Positions 12,629 to 16,229 of a stretch of 16,229 bases of DNA are shown piece after piece. Origin of the DNA: an uncultured Eubacteriales bacterium (GTDB taxonomy: Bacteria > Bacillota > Clostridia > Oscillospirales > Butyricicoccaceae); assembly GCA_910586105.1 (NCBI GenBank), contig CAJUGU010000094.1:1-16229 (forward strand). The letters are read 5' to 3'. Under the pieces are notes generated by a model. It saw only the letters and a program-made list of their open reading frames with translations. It was not told the DNA's origin and ran no database searches. The position numbers and the translations under genes are program-made. Position 1 is the first letter of the stretch. Each line of letters opens with the position of its first letter.

Positions 12629-13909
12629 TTATGCGTTTTGGCCCTTAGCAGCTTCTTTAGCAGCTTTTTTAGCAGCTTTAGCTGCTTCGCGTTCCTGCTC
12701 TTTCTGAAGTTCAGCTTTATCAGCAGCTTTGAAGAACGGGTACCAGATTACTGCGGCAATGATAAAGTTGATACAGATCAAGAGCACATTGCGGAAATCG
12801 CCGCCTGACATCATGAATGCCGAAATCGCATTGGGAGCAAAATTCATGTCGAAATTAACATAGTTGATCGTGCCCCAGCCAAAGGCAAACCACGAATAGG
12901 AAAAGGCGGGAAGGATAAGCGCGATGAGGATGGTAGGGATCAGCATAAAGGGATTGCCTACTACCGCGCCATATTGCAGCGGTTCATTGATATTGAAAAC
13001 CGAAGGTACCAGCGTTGCCCTGCCAAGTACACGGAACTTTTTTGATTTTGCAAAAAGCATATAAATGGCAAGAGGAAGGGTAGCGCCTTGTCCGCCAATG
13101 TGATGATAACGGCTGAAACCATAGGCGTAGATGTTTTTGGGAGCCAGTCCTTCGGCAACTAAAGCTGCGTTTTCAGCGATAGCCGCCTGGGTGATGGTAC
13201 GTGTGACCGGAGTAAAGACCCAGCCAGAGATACCAAAAAAGTAGAAGATGTTTTGCAGGAATGTGATAAATACCACGCCAGGCATGGATTGTGCAAAACT
13301 TGTGACAGGCTTCATGAGCAGCTGGACCATAGTAAACACATCGATTTGAAGTGCATTTGTGAGAATATGGGCAATCGTCAGGCTGATAAGGATCGCGATA
13401 ATGTTGTCAAACCAGTTTTTTACGAAATCGGGGATAACGCTATCCTCGCCGAAGAAGGAGAACTGGATCATGAGCTTGTAAATCAGAGACACGAGCAGAC
13501 CGACGAACATCGCTGTAAACATGCCGCCAGCACCGAATTTAGACAAATCGACCAGGTAGCCGCCTTCTACACTGAGCATATTCATGCAAAGCATGTAGGT
13601 GCCAATGCCTGTAAAGCCAGCGATCATGGCTCTATCCTTTTTCTCCAGTTTGTTCAGACAGTTATAAGGGATAATAAAAACCACAAACAGACCAATCATC
13701 CCAAATGAGTAGGTACTTAAGGCGCTGATATCTGGCAGCGAAGGAACAAAGCGGCGGATAATGCCCCACAGAGAAGGGACGGCGCTGACCATGGAAAAGG
13801 GGACGATGTACAGGATCGCATCTGCTACAATGCCAAACCAGAAGTTCTGGGTGATCTTGTTCATGACAGGAACGAGATACTTCTCGATCCAGGCTTGGAT
13901 CTTTTTCAT
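12629..13909 (-). CDS. PTS EIIC component, lactose/cellobiose family (sugar permease)
   Basis: The 426-aa membrane protein starts at 13909, 6 nt after AGGAGG. It has about ten hydrophobic segments. The EIIC signature GGQGATLPLAIYML (272-285) and the sugar-site motif NINEPLQYG (306-314) are present; E309 is the conserved glutamate. It forms the translocation path, and the sugar is phosphorylated by the separate EIIB on entry. The last 35 residues are an unusual Ala/Lys/Glu-rich helical tail (EREAAKAAKKAAKEAAKG), cytosolic and likely a coiled or amphipathic helix. The gap to the EIIB gene is 24 nt. Substrate class is inferred from family and the neighbouring glucosidase: cellobiose or a related beta-glucoside. 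Confidence 0.93.
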   Translation of the reverse strand: MKKIQAWIEKYLVPVMNKITQNFWFGIVADAILYIVPFSMVSAVPSLWGIIRRFVPSLPDISALSTYSFGMIGLFVVFIIPYNCLNKLEKKDRAMIAGFTGIGTYMLCMNMLSVEGGYLVDLSKFGAGGMFTAMFVGLLVSLIYKLMIQFSFFGEDSVIPDFVKNWFDNIIAILISLTIAHILTNALQIDVFTMVQLLMKPVTSFAQSMPGVVFITFLQNIFYFFGISGWVFTPVTRTITQAAIAENAALVAEGLAPKNIYAYGFSRYHHIGGQGATLPLAIYMLFAKSKKFRVLGRATLVPSVFNINEPLQYGAVVGNPFMLIPTILIALILPAFSYSWFAFGWGTINYVNFDMNFAPNAISAFMMSGGDFRNVLLICINFIIAAVIWYPFFKAADKAELQKEQEREAAKAAKKAAKEAAKGQNA

Positions 13910-13933
13910 GACATACCTCCTGATATTGAATGA

Positions 13934-14242
13934 TTATTCATTATAGAAGTCGACAGCATCCTCCAAAATGGCTTCGCCGTCAAGGGCTGCGTAGTTGTCC
14001 GGATCGATGGAAGTGACTTTGATATTATGAGATTTGAGCATTTCCTGATACTTGGGAACCTCGGCAGAAAAGTGGGGGCCAAGCAGCAGAAGGTCGATTT
14101 TATCGACGTAGTCCGGAACTTGGGATTTGCTGACTGCATGGATAGTGACATCCAGATCCATGGTTTTGGCGGCTTTGCGCATATTGGCGGCCATGAAGCC
14201 AGTGGATGCGCCGATGCCGCAGGCGAGCAGGATACGAAGCAT
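13934..14242 (-). CDS. PTS EIIB component, lactose/cellobiose family
   Basis: I start the protein at the minus-strand ATG 14242 (102 aa), about 10 nt after AAAGGAG. The frame remains open to 14284, but those 14 residues (MFSIKSNTERRTHI) span the ribosome site and are not family-like. The phosphorylated cysteine is C8 in ILLACGIGASTGFMA, at the end of the first strand as in all Cel-type EIIB. LLLLGPHF and PDNYAALDGEAILEDAV are further family landmarks. It receives phosphate from the EIIA (H80) and gives it to sugar in the EIIC. It is the first gene of the four-gene operon, so the promoter should lie in the 530-bp gap shared with the divergent regulator. Confidence 0.92.
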   Translation of the reverse strand: MLRILLACGIGASTGFMAANMRKAAKTMDLDVTIHAVSKSQVPDYVDKIDLLLLGPHFSAEVPKYQEMLKSHNIKVTSIDPDNYAALDGEAILEDAVDFYNE

Positions 14243-14422
14243 GATGTGTGTTCTCCTTTCGGTATTAGACTTGATTGAAAACAATGGGGCGTTGCTTGCT
14301 GTGGATTTTTCGTAGCAGATTCCGCCGATTCCACTGGAAAGCCATTCGGGACTTCATCCGGATAGAAATTGGAGTTAGAACTGCAGCAGGGTTTTTTGCA
14401 GGGCAAGGCGGGGGCACCGACA

Positions 14423-14450
14423 GGTTGTCGCCCATCAAGGGATGACGACC
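14423..14450. other. Bulged hairpin in the PTS operon upstream region
   Basis: GGTTGTCGCCC (14423-14433) pairs with GGGATGACGACC (14439-14450) around an ATCAA loop. This gives 11 pairs, including two G-T, with one bulged A at 14442. No T-run follows on either strand, so it is not a simple terminator. It could be an operator or a leader structure. Confidence 0.4.
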
Positions 14451-14693
14451 CGGTCAGGCAGGACCCGGCACAGGGATGGCGCTGACGTTAGCCCGGTGGA
14501 AGCACTCGTGGCCTTTGGGAAATCGATTTTGTCTGATAACGAATTCCACTGCACGCAGCATATCCACGTTTTTCAAACAAATCTGTTTTGTTTTTTACCG
14601 CCCGATTACTGGTGGGCCGGCATGCTTTTAGTTTACTGACAAAAGGCGGCAAAAGAAAACAGTTTTTTTTCTCTACGCCGGAAAAAAGTATGG

Positions 14694-14722
14694 TTTTGTG
14701 CTGGACTAGACTCTGATATACT
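14694..14722 (+). promoter_or_regulatory. Extended -10 promoter of the PRD regulator gene
   Basis: TATACT (14717-14722) matches the -10 consensus in 5 of 6 bases and is preceded by TG one base away (TGATATACT, an extended -10). The -35 is weak: TTTTGT (14694-14699) at 17-bp spacing, or TTGTGC (14696-14701) at 15. The start codon is 50 bp downstream. A weak -35 with an extended -10 is compatible with activator control, possibly by its own product. Confidence 0.6.
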
Positions 14723-14772
14723 ATAGGTGTATCGGAAAGCGCGGAACATGAATTAAGGTTGGGACGTGTGCC

Positions 14773-16218
14773 ATGAAGAAAGACAAGAAAAATGATAAGA
14801 AAAGTGAACTGCTCCGGATTCTCTCTAAATCTTCTGAGTGGATGCGGGCTTCCATGTTGGCGGACATTTTGGGTATCAGTGAACGGACCGTACGAAATTA
14901 TGTCAGGGAGATCAACGAGACAGGACAGATTGTCATCCGCTCCTCCTATGAGGGATATCGTTTAAGGGAGCGATCAATCAATGTAGAGAAATCTCTCACG
15001 GAAAGCGAAACGAGGGTGTGGCGGATATTGTCCGACCTTTTGGTCAGCAAGGATGGCATCAATGCTTTTGATGAAGCAGAGCGCTTGTACGTTAGTGCCA
15101 GCACAATTACAAATACGATCATTCCTCGGATCAAAGAGATGGTACGGGAATATGACTTGCGGGTAGAGTCACAGAAGTTTACCTTCTATTTGCGGGGGAG
15201 CGAACTAAACAAACGGCGTCTTATTGGTAATATAGCGGTTGGCGGTTCTTATGGATTTTTTAATACGCGGGATGTTCTTGAACATCTTTTCCCTGCACAG
15301 GATATCTCCGGACTTATGCAGATGCTTTATAAGCTGTGTCAGGATTCACGGCTTTATCTCAACGATTTTGCCATGAATAATTTGCTCATCCATTTATTGG
15401 TTATCTTGATCCGGTTGGGGTCTGACGATGATTTGGAAGAAAAGGAATCGACAATGCTGGTCAGTGAGATGCTGGCAAATTTGCCTGACAGAGAGGCGAT
15501 TAGCGATTTGGCGCAGCAGATCGCATCTCGATTTGTTTTGGATTATGGCATTCATATCCCGGAAAGGGACTATAAGCAAGTGCTGGCGTTGATCGCGTTA
15601 TCGGTGGAACATGAACTGGTTGATATCCAATCTATCGTCAGTCAGTCGTTTATTGATAAAATCGCTGCACTGTTAGATCAAGTGTCCCAGCATTACTATA
15701 CCCCAGAGTTCAGCAATGATTTTGTTCAACAGTTTTCCTTACACATGTATTATGCGCAGCAGCGCTGTGCTTTTCATATCAGTTATCCGAACCCGATCGG
15801 CTCACAGTTTAAGATGGAATTTGCGCCAATTTATGATATGGCGGTATTTTTTGCCCATCAGTTTTCTCATGTGTGTCATGTTGAATTCAATGAGGACGAG
15901 ATTGCTTTTATTGCTCTTCATTTTGGCTCGTTTTTAGAGAATAACAAACAGGCGCGAGCATATATTTCCTGTATAGTAGTAGTGGAATCTTATCATAGCG
16001 TTTCCAAACGTTTGGTGGAGGAACTGAATAGGGCTTTCGCCGACCGGCTGGTGATTCAAGAGGTGTTGCCTGTGAACCGGTTTCAGAAACGGCTCCCAAC
16101 GTGCGACTTGCTCATCACTACCATGCCGCTGAATGATACCAATATTCGCACTGTACAGATCAATCCGATCTTAACCCACGGCAATTTCATAAAAATCCCA
16201 GAAAAAGGCAGCCATTGA
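14773..16218 (+). CDS. PRD-containing PTS-controlled transcription activator (LicR/ManR-like, without EIIA domain)
   Basis: The 481-aa product starts at ATG 14773; GGGA 8 nt upstream is a weak ribosome site. Residues 11-60 form a DNA-binding helix-turn-helix (MLADILGISERTVRNYVREI), so it acts on DNA and not on RNA like BglG. Residues about 85-125 look like a second HTH. PRD1 spans about 165-280, with H207 in LLIHLLV. PRD2 spans about 290-390, with H324 in FSLHMYY and H383 in IALHFG. Residues 397-475 have the shape of an EIIB-like domain, but the usual cysteine position appears to be Val. Full-length LicR-type activators continue with an EIIA domain to about 640 aa; this one ends before it. 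It is divergent from the PTS operon and is its likely regulator, sensing PTS phosphorylation through the PRD histidines. Confidence 0.88.
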   Translation: MKKDKKNDKKSELLRILSKSSEWMRASMLADILGISERTVRNYVREINETGQIVIRSSYEGYRLRERSINVEKSLTESETRVWRILSDLLVSKDGINAFDEAERLYVSASTITNTIIPRIKEMVREYDLRVESQKFTFYLRGSELNKRRLIGNIAVGGSYGFFNTRDVLEHLFPAQDISGLMQMLYKLCQDSRLYLNDFAMNNLLIHLLVILIRLGSDDDLEEKESTMLVSEMLANLPDREAISDLAQQIASRFVLDYGIHIPERDYKQVLALIALSVEHELVDIQSIVSQSFIDKIAALLDQVSQHYYTPEFSNDFVQQFSLHMYYAQQRCAFHISYPNPIGSQFKMEFAPIYDMAVFFAHQFSHVCHVEFNEDEIAFIALHFGSFLENNKQARAYISCIVVVESYHSVSKRLVEELNRAFADRLVIQEVLPVNRFQKRLPTCDLLITTMPLNDTNIRTVQINPILTHGNFIKIPEKGSH

Positions 16219-16229
16219 AAGAGAGACGT

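Larger units (their letters stand above)
14243..14772. other. Divergent intergenic region between PTS operon and PRD regulator
   Basis: These 530 bases lack a convincing gene. The EIIB ribosome site lies at its left end. Bases about 14380-14530 are a GC-rich island unlike the AT-rich flanks, with an 11-bp bulged hairpin (14423-14450). Bases 14651-14670 hold AAAAGAAAAC/GTTTTTTTT, able to pair around one A. The regulator promoter is at 14694-14722. I could not find a convincing promoter for the minus-strand operon. Open frames crossing the island have no ribosome site. The island may be a relic of another sequence or a long leader with structure. Confidence 0.5.

Noticed and set aside
13906..14406. 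Minus-strand frame of 166 codons covering EIIB and its upstream region
   Set aside because: It overlaps EIIB in another frame, has no family features and no ribosome site.
14534..14547. Catabolite-response (cre) like sequence TGATAACGAATTCC
   Set aside because: It has two mismatches at conserved positions of the cre consensus, and its distance to any promoter is unclear.
14442..14639. Small plus-strand frame in the PTS/regulator gap
   Set aside because: It has no ribosome site and starts inside the bulged hairpin. A peptide stretch looks protein-like, but not enough to call a gene.
1..16229. CRISPR array, tRNA, rRNA, insertion sequence or integrase
   Set aside because: I found no regularly spaced repeats of CRISPR type, no cloverleaf or rRNA-like sequence, and no transposase or recombinase motifs in any convincing gene.

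Overview
The window looks like Gram-positive DNA from a gut-type Clostridia (Oscillospiraceae/Lachnospiraceae-like). Ribosome binding sites are strong (GGAGG, GAGGTGA), the start codons include TTG, and the left two thirds carry a conjugation module of the kind seen in integrative and conjugative elements (ICEs) of these bacteria. The genus cannot be fixed from sequence alone, and no integrase, attachment site, rRNA or tRNA is visible.

Bases 1-10440 are an internal, plus-strand piece of a conjugative element. In order it holds: a gamma-glutamylcyclotransferase-fold protein cut by the left edge; a small DUF6329-like protein; a membrane-anchored M23 peptidase; an unrecognised acidic protein; a small DUF6103-like protein; a 236-aa mosaic protein; a 449-bp GC-rich gap that looks like an origin of transfer and operator region; a ribbon-helix-helix relaxosome protein; a MobP3/MobL-type relaxase; a DUF3848-containing protein; a DUF3991/Toprim primase-like protein; a VirD4-type coupling protein; and a small winged-helix protein whose reading frame is broken near its start. 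Together they would nick the element, open the cell wall, handle the single strand and deliver it to the mating channel. The channel genes themselves (VirB4, VirB6 and so on) are not in the window.

Bases 10743-16218 are a different block, visibly more AT-rich and with different gene spacing. It is a minus-strand Lac/Cel-family PTS operon (EIIB, EIIC, EIIA, then a GH1 6-phospho-beta-glucosidase) with a divergently transcribed PRD-type regulator. It would import and cleave a beta-linked disaccharide such as cellobiose. It is either cargo of the element or flanking chromosome; the window does not decide which.

The most notable points are four copies of a dyad GTGA-CA-TCAC in the gap before the relaxosome gene, one copy carrying symmetrical changes; a mosaic protein that joins two modules encoded separately nearby and is flanked by 59-bp direct repeats; a C-terminal tail ending [LIM]-[SN]-[LM] shared by four unrelated element proteins including the relaxase; a Toprim gene without a well-placed standard start codon; and a one-base frame break in the winged-helix gene.
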